64,000 nt of DNA from Cerasibacillus quisquiliarum (lineage in GTDB: Bacteria; Bacillota; Bacilli; Bacillales; Amphibacillaceae), in NCBI RefSeq assembly GCF_014202495.1, contig NZ_JACHHA010000007.1:1-64000 (forward strand), written 5' to 3'. A program made the translations under genes and the position numbers. Below, piece by piece: positions 44,046 through 53,141 of this stretch. Position 1 is the first letter of the stretch. Each line of letters begins with the position of its first letter. The notes below the pieces were generated by a model. That model saw only the letters and a program-made list of their open reading frames with translations. It searched no databases and was not told the origin of the DNA.

Positions 44046-45122
44046 TTAACTCAATGAGTGACATGATGCCATCACTTCAGATAAGCAATTAAAAAACTGT
44101 TCCATTTCTTTATCCGTACCAATCGATATACGTAAATATTGATTAATCGGCGGCTGATTAAAATAACGAACGAGAACATGTCGTTGTTTTAAAAGTTTAT
44201 ATAATTGTTTTGCTGAAAAATCAGGATGAGTCACAAAGATAAAGTTTGTTTCAGATGGAAGGACAAAAAATCCATAATCTCTCATTTTCTCACTCACCCA
44301 TGTACGCGTTTGTATAATCTTGTTAATATTTTCCTTCGTTGACTTCCAATCTTGAAATGAAGCAATCGCTCCAGCAATCGCTAAACGATCTAATGTATAT
44401 GAATTAATCGAATTCTTAATCCGAATTAACGCCTGAATTAACCCTTCATTTCCTAGAGCATAGCCGACTCTAAGTCCAGCTAAAGAACGGGATTTTGATG
44501 TCGTTTGAACAATAAGTAGATTTGGATATTTATTAATTAGTGAAACAGCTGATTGAGTGGAAAAATCAACATAAGCTTCATCTACAATGACGATACGTGT
44601 TGGATTATGTTCTAATATTTTTCTAATATCATCTATGCCAATTGCTATACTCGTTGGTGCATTCGGATTAGGAAAAATAACGCCACCCTCAGAATGATAA
44701 AAGCGTTCAATGTCTAAAGTAAAATCAGCTTTCATCGGGATTGTTTCATATGGAATGTCAAAAAGCTGAGCATAAACAGGATAGAAACTATAAGTGATTT
44801 CTGGAAATCGAATCGTTTTTCCGGGTTCAAAGAATGCCATAAAGGAAAAAGCAAGGACTTCGTCTGAACCATTCCCGATAAACACTTGGTCTTTCGTTAA
44901 ATCATATGTTTTACCGATTATTTCACGTAATTGTTCTAAATCTGGACTAGGGTATCGACGTAAATCCACATTTGCCGCATCTCTAATCGCTTGTATAACA
45001 GATGGTGATGGTGGATATGGATTTTCATTTGTATTTAGTTTTAGTACATTTTGATCATTCAGTTGTTCACCAGGTACATAAGGTGTCGCACGCTTAGCCA
45101 TTGTACTCCAAAATGTCTGCAT
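44046..45122 (-). CDS. hisC: Histidinol-phosphate aminotransferase HisC
   Basis: 358 residues. Class II PLP aminotransferase: LNTNENPYPPSP, FIGNGSDEVLAF, IVDEAYVDFS and the PLP lysine in TTSKSRSLAGLRVGYALG, with YLRISIGT near the end. Converts imidazole-acetol phosphate to histidinol phosphate. ATG 45122 has GAGAGG 9 bp upstream. It lies at the end of the his operon, 4 bp after the HisF-I-E fusion gene. Confidence 0.92.
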   Translation of the reverse strand: MQTFWSTMAKRATPYVPGEQLNDQNVLKLNTNENPYPPSPSVIQAIRDAANVDLRRYPSPDLEQLREIIGKTYDLTKDQVFIGNGSDEVLAFSFMAFFEPGKTIRFPEITYSFYPVYAQLFDIPYETIPMKADFTLDIERFYHSEGGVIFPNPNAPTSIAIGIDDIRKILEHNPTRIVIVDEAYVDFSTQSAVSLINKYPNLLIVQTTSKSRSLAGLRVGYALGNEGLIQALIRIKNSINSYTLDRLAIAGAIASFQDWKSTKENINKIIQTRTWVSEKMRDYGFFVLPSETNFIFVTHPDFSAKQLYKLLKQRHVLVRYFNQPPINQYLRISIGTDKEMEQFFNCLSEVMASCHSLS

Positions 45123-45126
45123 CACA

Positions 45127-46479
45127 CTATTCCTCTCTTTTAACATGCCGTTTCTTTAATTCTCGTTCAATATCACTCAAATCAATATTTAAATACGTCA
45201 TCAAGACAAGCAGATGATAAACTAAATCAGCTATTTCCCAAATAACTTCCTGCTTATTACGATTTTTTGCTCCTATGATGACTTCACTAGATTCTTCACC
45301 GATTTTCTTTAATATTTTATCTAAGCCCTCGCGGAATAGATAGGCTGTATAAGAACGACTTTGTTGTTTATTTCGTCGCTTTTTAATCGTTGTCATGAGC
45401 TGTGAAAGAACCGCTTCTTCCTTTAATCCTTCCGAACCTTGAATAAGAGAATTAAAAAAACATGATTCTTCTCCCGTATGGCAGGCAGGTCCTAATCGTT
45501 TAACTTGTAATAAAATTGCATCGCCATCGCAATCATACTGAATGCCACGTACAAGCTGTTTATTTCCTGATGTTGCACCTTTATGCCATAGCTCTTGACG
45601 TGAACGACTATAAAACCACGCTTCTTTCGTTTCAATGGTCTTTTTTAGAGCTGTTTCATTCATATAAGCGAGCATTAAAACTTGTTTTGTTTCTACGTCC
45701 TGAACAATCGCTGGAAGAAGCCCATCTGCTGGAAAGTGAATATCTGCTAAATATAACTTTAAATCTGGTATCTTAATGTCATCATAATGAAACACTGATG
45801 CTGCGAGAGCACCTGAAATACCGTGTTCAAAAACCTCTTTGAAGTGCTCCATCTCTCCCGCCCCGCCACTTGCGATAACTGGGATATCAACAGCGTTGGA
45901 TATTGTTTCAGTCAATTGTATGTCATAACCATTTCTAACCCCATCTTCATCCATACAATTTACGACGATTTCTCCAGCTCCACGCTTTTCTCCTTCTTTT
46001 GCCCAATCAATGGCATTTAATTCAGTTTCTGTGGAACCACCATCGGTAAAAATTTTCCATTCCTTTTCACCGACTTGTTTCACATCAATTGATAAAACGA
46101 TTCGATTATTTCCGAAATGACTTGCTGCCTCTGTAATAAGGTCTGGGTTTTTTACTGCTGCACTATTAATGGATACTTTATCTGCACCCGCTTGGAGAAC
46201 CGCTTCAATATCTTTCACTGTACGAATACCGCCACCGACAGTAAGCGGTATCGTAATAGCTGATTGCACTTGTTTAACAATATCTAGAATAATACCCCGC
46301 TTTTCAGTCGTCGCTGTAATATCATAAAAAACAAGCTCATCCGCACCTTGTTGTTCATACTTTCGAGCAAGTTCTATAGGGTCGGCTATATCTTTTAAAC
46401 CTTTAAACTTCTTTCCTTTCACAACTCTACCGTGATCAACATCTAGACAAGGAATAATGCGCTTTGTCTTTGTTTCCAT
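45127..46479 (-). CDS. hisF/hisIE: HisF-HisI-HisE fusion protein
   Basis: 450 residues in one uninterrupted frame. Residues ~1-248 are His[16 protein letters not shown] with Asp13, SIDVK with Asp132, and the ammonia-tunnel residues Arg7, Glu48, Lys101, Glu170. Residues ~250-345 are HisI ([22 protein letters not shown], zinc cysteines C317, C333, C340). Residues ~355-450 are HisE ([28 protein letters not shown]). In B. subtilis hisF and hisI are separate genes. The junction [16 protein letters not shown] has no added linker. ATG 46479 with GGAGG 9 bp upstream; 1 bp from the hisA stop. Combines steps 2, 3 and 5 of histidine synthesis. A frameshift artefact would not give a seamless fusion. Confidence 0.93.
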   Translation of the reverse strand: METKTKRIIPCLDVDHGRVVKGKKFKGLKDIADPIELARKYEQQGADELVFYDITATTEKRGIILDIVKQVQSAITIPLTVGGGIRTVKDIEAVLQAGADKVSINSAAVKNPDLITEAASHFGNNRIVLSIDVKQVGEKEWKIFTDGGSTETELNAIDWAKEGEKRGAGEIVVNCMDEDGVRNGYDIQLTETISNAVDIPVIASGGAGEMEHFKEVFEHGISGALAASVFHYDDIKIPDLKLYLADIHFPADGLLPAIVQDVETKQVLMLAYMNETALKKTIETKEAWFYSRSRQELWHKGATSGNKQLVRGIQYDCDGDAILLQVKRLGPACHTGEESCFFNSLIQGSEGLKEEAVLSQLMTTIKKRRNKQQSRSYTAYLFREGLDKILKKIGEESSEVIIGAKNRNKQEVIWEIADLVYHLLVLMTYLNIDLSDIERELKKRHVKREE

Positions 46480-46480
46480 A

Positions 46481-47197
46481 TTAGACAACCTCCAATAATG
46501 ATTCCAATGTGACTGTCCCATCATATAAAGCTTTACCAACAATCGCTCCATATACATTTAGCTGCTTTAATTTTTTTATATCTTTAGGTGTAGTTATACC
46601 ACCTGAAGCAATCACTTTTAGATTTGTTTGTTCATTGATTTGTTTTAGTTCGTTAAAATTTGGTCCTTGAAGCATACCATCTTTTGCTATATCTGTATAA
46701 ACGATTGTTTTTACACCCATATTTTGCAATTGATAACCGAGCTTTATTGCTTTAACACCACTCGTTGCTTCCCAGCCCTCTGTTGCAACATAACCATTTT
46801 TAGCATCAATTGACACGACGATTTTATCACCATAACGATCGACAGCGTTCTTTAAAAAATTCGGATCTGTAATCGCTGCTGTTCCGATAATGACGCGTGT
46901 AACACCAGCGTCAAGATACATCTTAATGCGCTCCAAAGAGCGAATACCACCACCGACTTGAAGTGGAATTTGCACGGTTTGGGCTATTTTCTTTATATAT
47001 GGTTTATTTTTCATTTCATTCGTTCGGGCTGCATCAAGATCAACGACATGTAAATATGGTGCGCCTTTATTCTCCCAATATTTAGCCATCTGAACAGGTG
47101 ACTCACTATAAATGGTTTGTTTATCATATTGGCCTTGTTGTAAACGAACACAACGCCCATCTAAAAGATCAATTGCTGGAAATAAAATCATCATCAT
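46481..47197 (-). CDS. hisA: Phosphoribosylformimino-AICAR-P isomerase HisA
   Basis: 238 residues. (beta-alpha)8 barrel with [16 protein letters not shown], catalytic Asp in the first strand, [15 protein letters not shown], and [16 protein letters not shown]. Amadori isomerase feeding HisF. The start is one of three ATG in a row (47197, 47194, 47191); GGGGG lies 3 to 9 bp away. The gene overlaps the hisB stop, so no room remains for hisH. Confidence 0.92.
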   Translation of the reverse strand: MMMILFPAIDLLDGRCVRLQQGQYDKQTIYSESPVQMAKYWENKGAPYLHVVDLDAARTNEMKNKPYIKKIAQTVQIPLQVGGGIRSLERIKMYLDAGVTRVIIGTAAITDPNFLKNAVDRYGDKIVVSIDAKNGYVATEGWEATSGVKAIKLGYQLQNMGVKTIVYTDIAKDGMLQGPNFNELKQINEQTNLKVIASGGITTPKDIKKLKQLNVYGAIVGKALYDGTVTLESLLEVV

Positions 47198-47805
47198 TGT
47201 CCCCCTTGATTAGAAAATGATAACGTCCCCTTTGTCGACGGTATACCGACGACACGACGATCTATTTCAGTTGCATAACGAAGAGAACGACCAACACCTT
47301 TAAAAATTGCTTCTACAATATGATGGCTATTTTTCCCATAAGGAACTTGTATGTGTAAAGTAATCCCGGCATGGTTAACAAATCCGCGGAAAAATTCCTC
47401 CACTAACTCCGTATCAAATGTCCCAATCTTTTCTTTCAAGCCGTCAACTTGAAACACAAGATATGGTCGACCACTAATATCAACTGAAACGTGAGCAATC
47501 GCCTCATCCATCGGTATTGAAACAGTTGCATATCTTGTCATTCCGCTCATATCTCCTAAAGCTTCGCGAAACGCACGCCCTAAAACAATTCCAACATCTT
47601 CTACTGTATGATGATCATCAACATGTAAATCACCTTGACATGTCACATTAAGATTAAATAACCCATGTCGTGTAAAAGCATCAAGCATATGATTAAAGAA
47701 GCCAACACCTGTATCAAGTGTCGCTTTTCCTGTTCCATCAATCATTAATTCAAGATTAATCGCTGTTTCATTTGTTTTTCGTATCTGTTTACTTTTTCTT
47801 ACCAT
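47194..47805 (-). CDS. hisB: Imidazoleglycerol-phosphate dehydratase HisB
   Basis: 203 residues. Manganese-binding HHTVED (DDHHTVEDVGI) and SHHIVEAIFKGVGR motifs, TGVGFFNHMLDAFTRHG, and DISGRPYLVFQ. Dehydrates imidazole glycerol phosphate. Monofunctional, as in other Firmicutes. It overlaps hisD by 17 bp and hisA by 4 bp. AGGAGG sits before the ATG. Confidence 0.94.
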   Translation of the reverse strand: MVRKSKQIRKTNETAINLELMIDGTGKATLDTGVGFFNHMLDAFTRHGLFNLNVTCQGDLHVDDHHTVEDVGIVLGRAFREALGDMSGMTRYATVSIPMDEAIAHVSVDISGRPYLVFQVDGLKEKIGTFDTELVEEFFRGFVNHAGITLHIQVPYGKNSHHIVEAIFKGVGRSLRYATEIDRRVVGIPSTKGTLSFSNQGGQ

Positions 47806-49078
47806 TTTCTTTCCTCCTCACCTGTATCGATTTTGCATGAGCCGTCAACCCCTCAGCTTTAGCAAGTGTCACAATCGAATCGATGCTTTTATTAAGTGCT
47901 GCTTCTGAATAATAGATGACACTTGATTTTTTCAAAAAGTCATAGACACCGAGTGGGGACGAGAAGACGGCTGTCCCACTTGTTGGTAGCGTGTGATTCG
48001 GTCCTGCATAATAATCACCTAAAGCTTCTGGTGAGTCGTTCCCAAGAAAAATAGCACCTGCATGTTTAACAAGGGGTAGCTTTTCCATTGGATTTTCAAT
48101 CATCAGTTGTAAATGTTCTGGTGCGATTTTATTTACTAATTGCAAGGCCTCTTTCAACGAATCGACTACAATAATTCGTCCATTTTTCTCAAGCGACTCA
48201 TTGATCATTGCTTTTCTTTCTAATAATTGAAGTTGTTTTTCAACTTCTTTTTGAACTGTTAAAGCTATTTTTTTACTATAAGTGATTAAAATAGCGGTTG
48301 CATCTTCATCATGCTCTGCTTGTGCTAATAAGTCAGCTGCGACATAGTGCGGTGGTGCGGTATCATCAGCAACAATAACAACTTCACTTGGGCCAGCTAT
48401 CATATCTATTGCAACATCACCATATACCCATTTTTTTGCTCGAGCGACATAACGGTTACCCGGTCCAACAATTTTATTTACCTTCTGGATTGTCTCTGTG
48501 CCATAGGCTAGTGCGGCAATAGCTTGAGCACCGCCAACTTTGTATATTTGATCTACACCAGCGATATGTGCAGCAACTAGAACTTCAGAACGAATGCGTC
48601 CATCTTCATCTGGTGGGGTTACCATAATAATTTGTTTAACACCGGCAATTTTTGCTGGTAAGACATTCATTAAAACAGTCGACGGATAAGCGGCTTTACC
48701 ACCTGGAATATAAACACCAGCAGATTCAAGTGGTGTTACTTTTTGTCCGAGTAATGTCCCGTCTTCTCCTTCTATAAACCATGATTTTTCTAATTGGTTT
48801 TTATGGAAATGAATAATTTGTTGTTTAGCCCCATTTAAAGCTTCAAGAAATTCACTTGTTATTTCTTGTTTTGCTAATGCCATTTCTTCTTCTGTAACAG
48901 TAAATGTTTGTAGGTCAACACGATCGAATTGTCGGGTATAATTTAATAGCGCACGGTCCCCCTCTCGTCTAACTGTTTGTATAATATTTAAAACATCATC
49001 ATCCAATTTCCGGTCATCATTTTTTTTCATAACAGCTGCCTTTTCTTTTATAAATGCCGATAATGTCATGATTTTCAT
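47789..49078 (-). CDS. hisD: Histidinol dehydrogenase HisD
   Basis: 429 residues. GGKAAYPSTVLMNVLPAKIAGV, VGPGNRYVARAKKWVYG, IAGPSEVVIVAD, DLLAQAEHDEDA and PEALGDYYAGPNHTLPTSG contain the zinc and catalytic residues of the family. Final two oxidations from histidinol to histidine. ATG 49078 overlaps the hisG stop by 4 bp. Confidence 0.95.
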   Translation of the reverse strand: MKIMTLSAFIKEKAAVMKKNDDRKLDDDVLNIIQTVRREGDRALLNYTRQFDRVDLQTFTVTEEEMALAKQEITSEFLEALNGAKQQIIHFHKNQLEKSWFIEGEDGTLLGQKVTPLESAGVYIPGGKAAYPSTVLMNVLPAKIAGVKQIIMVTPPDEDGRIRSEVLVAAHIAGVDQIYKVGGAQAIAALAYGTETIQKVNKIVGPGNRYVARAKKWVYGDVAIDMIAGPSEVVIVADDTAPPHYVAADLLAQAEHDEDATAILITYSKKIALTVQKEVEKQLQLLERKAMINESLEKNGRIIVVDSLKEALQLVNKIAPEHLQLMIENPMEKLPLVKHAGAIFLGNDSPEALGDYYAGPNHTLPTSGTAVFSSPLGVYDFLKKSSVIYYSEAALNKSIDSIVTLAKAEGLTAHAKSIQVRRKENGKKK

Positions 49079-49704
49079 TGTTTCACCTCAAGAACAGTTT
49101 TAATTTGGTTAATAAATGGTGTCATCAAGTCATGCTTAAGAGCAAAACTAGCTTTATTTACAATTAAACGTGTACTAATAGCCTCAATTTCATCAAAAAT
49201 AACTAAACCATTTTCTCTTAATGTACGTCCCGTTTCGACAATATCAACAATCACATCTGATAATCCAATTAACGGTGCTAATTCAACAGATCCATTTAAT
49301 TTAATGGTTTCAATCTGTATATCTTTTTCTAAAAAGTACTTCTCTGCAATGACTGGGTACTTAGAAGCAATCGTTAGATGGGAAGTTGTTCTTAACGGCT
49401 TTTCTTTTAAACCAGCAACAACCATCTTACATTGTCCAAACTTTAAATCTAACAGTTCATAAAAGTGACCATTTGATTCTAAAATATTATCCTTTCCAAC
49501 AATACCTAAATCAGCCGCACCTTGTTCAACATACGTAGGAACATCAACCGCTTTAACAAAAAGCATTTTAACTTGTTTCGTCTGATCATAGAAAATGAGT
49601 TTCCGACTCTCTTCATGAAAGTTATTGAACCGAATTCCCGCTTGTTCTAACAAAGCGATTGAATCTTTTGCTGTTCTTCCTTTAGCAAGTGCAATTGTAA
49701 GCAT
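49075..49704 (-). CDS. hisG: ATP phosphoribosyltransferase HisG (short form)
   Basis: 209 residues. Short-form catalytic subunit, which depends on HisZ: it lacks the C-terminal regulatory domain of the long form. ALAKGRTAKDSIALLEQAG, VPTYVEQGAADLGIVGKDNIL, IVDIVETGRTLRENGL. First committed step. ATG 49704 has GGAGG 9 bp upstream; ATG 49710 is only 3 bp away. Directly follows hisZ. Confidence 0.94.
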   Translation of the reverse strand: MLTIALAKGRTAKDSIALLEQAGIRFNNFHEESRKLIFYDQTKQVKMLFVKAVDVPTYVEQGAADLGIVGKDNILESNGHFYELLDLKFGQCKMVVAGLKEKPLRTTSHLTIASKYPVIAEKYFLEKDIQIETIKLNGSVELAPLIGLSDVIVDIVETGRTLRENGLVIFDEIEAISTRLIVNKASFALKHDLMTPFINQIKTVLEVKQ

Positions 49705-49726
49705 AAGCATGAGCCTCCTTTCACTT

Positions 49727-50941
49727 TTATAATTGGTATTGTGTCAAAAAGGAGTCTATATTCGGATAGACACGCTTTTCTCTTCCATTGAAAACAGTAA
49801 TATGCTGTTCTTGTAAATAAATAGCACGAGCTGAATGAGTAACATTTATTTCCTTATGATTGATTAATACCCGCTTTGATCTATGTCTTAATTGTCTCAT
49901 CAATTGATAAGCTTCTCTTATTCTGGTAGGCGTATAATAGATAACAATGTCTTCCTGTCGATTAATTGTATGTTGTTCTTTCTTTAAACCGTCTATCAAT
50001 AATTGAATATCACAACCAAAACCGACAGCAGGTATCATGATGCCAATCTTTTCAGTTAATGTATCGTATCTACCACCCATTAAAACGGGTTCCCCCACAC
50101 GCGCTATAAAACCTTGAAAAATAACATCTGAATAATAGTCCATATGATTAATTAAACCTAAGTTAAAGACAATATTTTCAGTCATGCCATATAAATCTAG
50201 TAACTGATGCATCCTTTCAAGATGATCAATCGCTTGATTCATTTCTTTATTTAGTGATAAAGTTCTTGCTCGTTCTATGACGTGTCCTGGAGGGCCATAT
50301 AAATCAACTATTTGTAAAATAACTCGTTGTAATGGCTGACTAACTTGATGCTCGATTAAAAAAGTTTGTAAATCAGTTTTGTTTTTGGATTGAATATATT
50401 GTTTTAGAAGTTGTCGTTCACTATATGGTAAGTTCGTTTCTTCTAAAATTTGTTGGACAAAACCAGCATGTCCAACTTCGATGGTAAAATGAGTAACAGG
50501 TAAGTTGGCTAATAATTCATAAGCTAATGCTAATACTTCCGTATCACTCTCTGTTGAATCATCTCCGAAAAGCTCTACCCCTATTTGCTTATGTGCCAAT
50601 ACACGATTGGCAGCTTGTCTGAAAACATCCATAATATAAAAATATCTTTTGATCTTCTCGTTATGTCCAACATGTTTAGTTACGAGGCGTGCAACTGGGA
50701 TTGTTACATCTGGACGTAAGACGAGTACTTTTCCCGATGGTCCAATGACTTTTACCATATCATCCTGTAAAATCATCCCATCTACAGAAGAATATAGATC
50801 ATATGGTTCAAAAATCGCCGTCTCAATTTCATCATATCCATATGTATAAAAGAGCTGTCTTGCCGTCTTGATGATGCTCTCTTTCTTTTCACACGTCAGA
50901 GTATTTGCTTTGAGCACGTCATTCATATTGGATTGGTACAT
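49727..50941 (-). CDS. hisZ: ATP phosphoribosyltransferase regulatory subunit HisZ
   Basis: 404 residues. Histidyl-tRNA-synthetase paralogue: YGYDEIETAIFEPYDLYS, LRPDVTIPVARLVTKH, MDVFRQAANRV and GGRYDTLTEKIG. It lacks the C-terminal anticodon domain in full form. Binds histidine and regulates HisG. ATG 50941, GGAG 9 bp upstream. First gene of the his operon with a good promoter at 51029-51001. Confidence 0.92.
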   Translation of the reverse strand: MYQSNMNDVLKANTLTCEKKESIIKTARQLFYTYGYDEIETAIFEPYDLYSSVDGMILQDDMVKVIGPSGKVLVLRPDVTIPVARLVTKHVGHNEKIKRYFYIMDVFRQAANRVLAHKQIGVELFGDDSTESDTEVLALAYELLANLPVTHFTIEVGHAGFVQQILEETNLPYSERQLLKQYIQSKNKTDLQTFLIEHQVSQPLQRVILQIVDLYGPPGHVIERARTLSLNKEMNQAIDHLERMHQLLDLYGMTENIVFNLGLINHMDYYSDVIFQGFIARVGEPVLMGGRYDTLTEKIGIMIPAVGFGCDIQLLIDGLKKEQHTINRQEDIVIYYTPTRIREAYQLMRQLRHRSKRVLINHKEINVTHSARAIYLQEQHITVFNGREKRVYPNIDSFLTQYQL

Positions 50942-50974
50942 CTTAATATTCTCCTTTAACTTTATCACTTTATC

Positions 50975-50992
50975 ACTTCACTGTCATGAAGT
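50975..50992 (-). promoter_or_regulatory. Inverted repeat just after the his operon start
   Basis: ACTTCA-6-TGAAGT begins about 2 bp downstream of the predicted hisZ transcription start, between two oppositely oriented genes. Probable operator for a his regulator; no T-box or attenuator is present in the ~53-nt leader. Confidence 0.5.
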
Positions 50993-51000
50993 TATATAGT

Positions 51001-51029
51001 ATTCTAATAGATAGATTGATAGATGTCAA
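51001..51029 (-). promoter_or_regulatory. his operon promoter
   Basis: -35 TTGACA (51029-51024), 17 bp, -10 TAGAAT (51006-51001). Short leader of about 53 nt to hisZ. The spacer holds ATCTATC-type direct repeats. Confidence 0.8.
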
Positions 51030-51048
51030 CTTTAAGGAGGACTTTTTT

Positions 51049-51849
51049 ATGTTTGATTATCATATTCATAGTGATTTTTCAGCAGATTGTGATACACCTA
51101 TGGAAAAAACGATTGAAACAGCGATTGAAAAAGGATTTTCGGAGATTTGTTTTACTGATCATATTGATTATGATTATCCGGATCCTACCATAACATTTGA
51201 TTTTGATTTAAAATCTTATGACCGAAAAATAAAAGCAATGCAAGATAATTATGGACAAAAGATTAAAATTAAGAAGGGCATTGAAATAGGCATTCAACCA
51301 CATCTGTTGAAACAATATGAGGATTTATTAACGAAAGAATCATTTGACTTTATTATATGTTCAATGCATACGACGGATAGGAAAACATTACACTATGGGA
51401 ATCTATTTAAAGATAGGACGACTGAGGAAGGTTTTCAGCAATATTACGAAGAACTTTTATACTGTGTAAAACACTTTGATTATTATTCTGTTCTTGGACA
51501 TCTTGATTTGGTAAAGCGATATACGTCAGAGGTTGTCACGAATCACTTTCATCCGTTGATTGAAAGTATTTTTAAGGAAATTATTCCAAAAGGAAAAGGA
51601 ATCGAAATAAATACGTCTAGTTTTCGCTATGGTATGGATACTGTGATGCCAAGCATTGATATTTTAAAGCTTTATAAAAAATTAGGTGGAGAAATTATTA
51701 CACTAGGGTCTGATTCACACTCTGAAATGACACTAGGTTATCAATTTCCTGCCGTATTAAATGTATTAAAGGAAATTGGTTTTAATTACATAACAACTTT
51801 TACAGAGAAAGAACCTATCTTTCATCCGATTGAAAAAATAAAAATGTAA
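51049..51849 (+). CDS. Histidinol-phosphatase, PHP family (HisJ/HisK type)
   Basis: 266 residues. PHP metal ligands are visible as DYHIHSDFSADC, FTDHIDYDYPDP, CSMHTTDRK, GHLDLVKRY and GSDSHSEMTLGYQF. Removes the phosphate from histidinol phosphate, the step missing from the his operon itself. ATG 51049 with AGGAGG 8 bp upstream. Divergent from hisZ; ends in a strong bidirectional terminator. Confidence 0.92.
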   Translation: MFDYHIHSDFSADCDTPMEKTIETAIEKGFSEICFTDHIDYDYPDPTITFDFDLKSYDRKIKAMQDNYGQKIKIKKGIEIGIQPHLLKQYEDLLTKESFDFIICSMHTTDRKTLHYGNLFKDRTTEEGFQQYYEELLYCVKHFDYYSVLGHLDLVKRYTSEVVTNHFHPLIESIFKEIIPKGKGIEINTSSFRYGMDTVMPSIDILKLYKKLGGEIITLGSDSHSEMTLGYQFPAVLNVLKEIGFNYITTFTEKEPIFHPIEKIKM

Positions 51850-51885
51850 AAATCAGGGTTATCATTTTACCCTGATTTTTACATT
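51843..51885. terminator. Bidirectional terminator between the histidinol-phosphatase gene and plsC
   Basis: 17-bp perfect stem (AATGTAAAAATCAGGGT and complement) with a 9-nt loop; it overlaps the stop codons of both convergent genes. Confidence 0.92.
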
Positions 51886-52654
51886 AAACTTCTATTGGTA
51901 ACTCTTTTAACGGAGATGAATTTGAATCTTGTTTTCTAATATTCTCTAGATCTTTGGCGATGATGTTCTCAGTATATTCGGCGAGTTCTTTTCCAGTCAT
52001 ATTACTATATTCTTCTGGTGTAATCGGTTGTCCAATTACAATTTTTATTGTAGATGGCTGGATACGATGATTGTTTTGTTCATATATTTCACGTGTTCCA
52101 TCTATTGTAACGGGGACAATAGGTACTTTCGCCTTCGTACCTAAGCGAAAGCTCCCTGCTTTAAAACGATTTAATTCACCGTCTTTACTTCGCGTACCTT
52201 CTGGAAAAATAACCATTGAAAAGCCTTTTTTAATATTCTTTGTCCCTTGTTGTATCGCACGTACAGACTGTCTACGATCTTGGCGATCAATGAACACACA
52301 ATGAAGTAATTTCATCCATGAGCGGATAATCGGGATTTTTTTAATTTCTATTTTAGCGATAAATCCGACCGGTTTACCTAAATAACCGAGCAAAGCTAAA
52401 ATATCAAATAAACCTTGATGATTGGCTACGTATAAAGCAGGTCCGTCTGGTAAATAGTTTTCTCCTTCAACATATACTTTTGTATTTGTCTTTTCAATCA
52501 CTTTTTGTGATACGACACTGGGCGTTTTAAATATTTCTTCCTGAATGTGGGGAAGATGGGACTGCTGAGCTAGTTTTTTTACCTGTAATAGTCTAAAATA
52601 ACTGCCGATTACATAGATTGTTGCATATATATAGATTCTAATTGTTCGAATCAT
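51884..52654 (-). CDS. plsC: 1-acyl-sn-glycerol-3-phosphate acyltransferase
   Basis: 256 residues. One N-terminal membrane segment (IRIYIYATIYVIGSYF), then acyltransferase motifs NHQGLFD (catalytic His and Asp), FIDRQDRRQS, FPEGTRSKDGELNRFKAGS and VPIVPVTIDG. Makes phosphatidic acid at the membrane. AGGAGG about 8 bp before the ATG. Monocistronic. Confidence 0.92.
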   Translation of the reverse strand: MIRTIRIYIYATIYVIGSYFRLLQVKKLAQQSHLPHIQEEIFKTPSVVSQKVIEKTNTKVYVEGENYLPDGPALYVANHQGLFDILALLGYLGKPVGFIAKIEIKKIPIIRSWMKLLHCVFIDRQDRRQSVRAIQQGTKNIKKGFSMVIFPEGTRSKDGELNRFKAGSFRLGTKAKVPIVPVTIDGTREIYEQNNHRIQPSTIKIVIGQPITPEEYSNMTGKELAEYTENIIAKDLENIRKQDSNSSPLKELPIEV

Positions 52655-53035
52655 GCATTTTCCTCCTCGCTTTTAGATTATATATGAAAAATGATGTTTT
52701 TTGTCGAATATCGACGGAAGTTCACTAATTTATCATGTTTTACGATTTAATCTAAAAGCCTAGGACAACATATGAACTGCCTACTATTAAATAAGTGCTG
52801 AAAATAATAAATACAGCTTTATTCTGTATCTGAAAAGAACAAAGCCGTTTCAGCTTTTATCGTCCCTGTAATAGAGATAGACGGAAATATACGGTTCAAT
52901 AACTTTGGAGAAATATTCGAAAATGGTGGCTTAAACGTCTCTACTTAGCTTGCTTTAAGCTAGAACTTTAACACTACTAAAAAACTTGCGCACGTTAAGT
53001 AGAAAAACTATCATACATGCTTATTTCATAAAGCA
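52655..53035. other. Intergenic region between ykwD and plsC
   Basis: No credible gene. It contains some short dyads (TTAGCTT...AAGCTAG near 52948) and the upstream region of plsC. No clear promoter with normal spacing. Confidence 0.35.
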
Positions 53036-53084
53036 AAAGTGCCCGAATTCAAATGTACAAATCTTGATTTCAGGCACTTTTTTA
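53036..53084 (-). terminator. Terminator of the ykwD-like gene
   Basis: Long hairpin: AAAGTGCC...GAA...CAA / TTG...TTC...GGCACTTT with three small mismatches, and T-runs on both sides, 58 bp beyond the stop. Confidence 0.75.
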
Positions 53085-53141
53085 ATGATTACTAGGGTAT
53101 GTCCCAGTCTTTCATCATTTCATTCTATTTATTTATATGGC

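Noticed and set aside
50942-51000. T-box leader for the his operon
   Set aside because: The leader is about 53 nt and has neither the T-box sequence nor a terminator.
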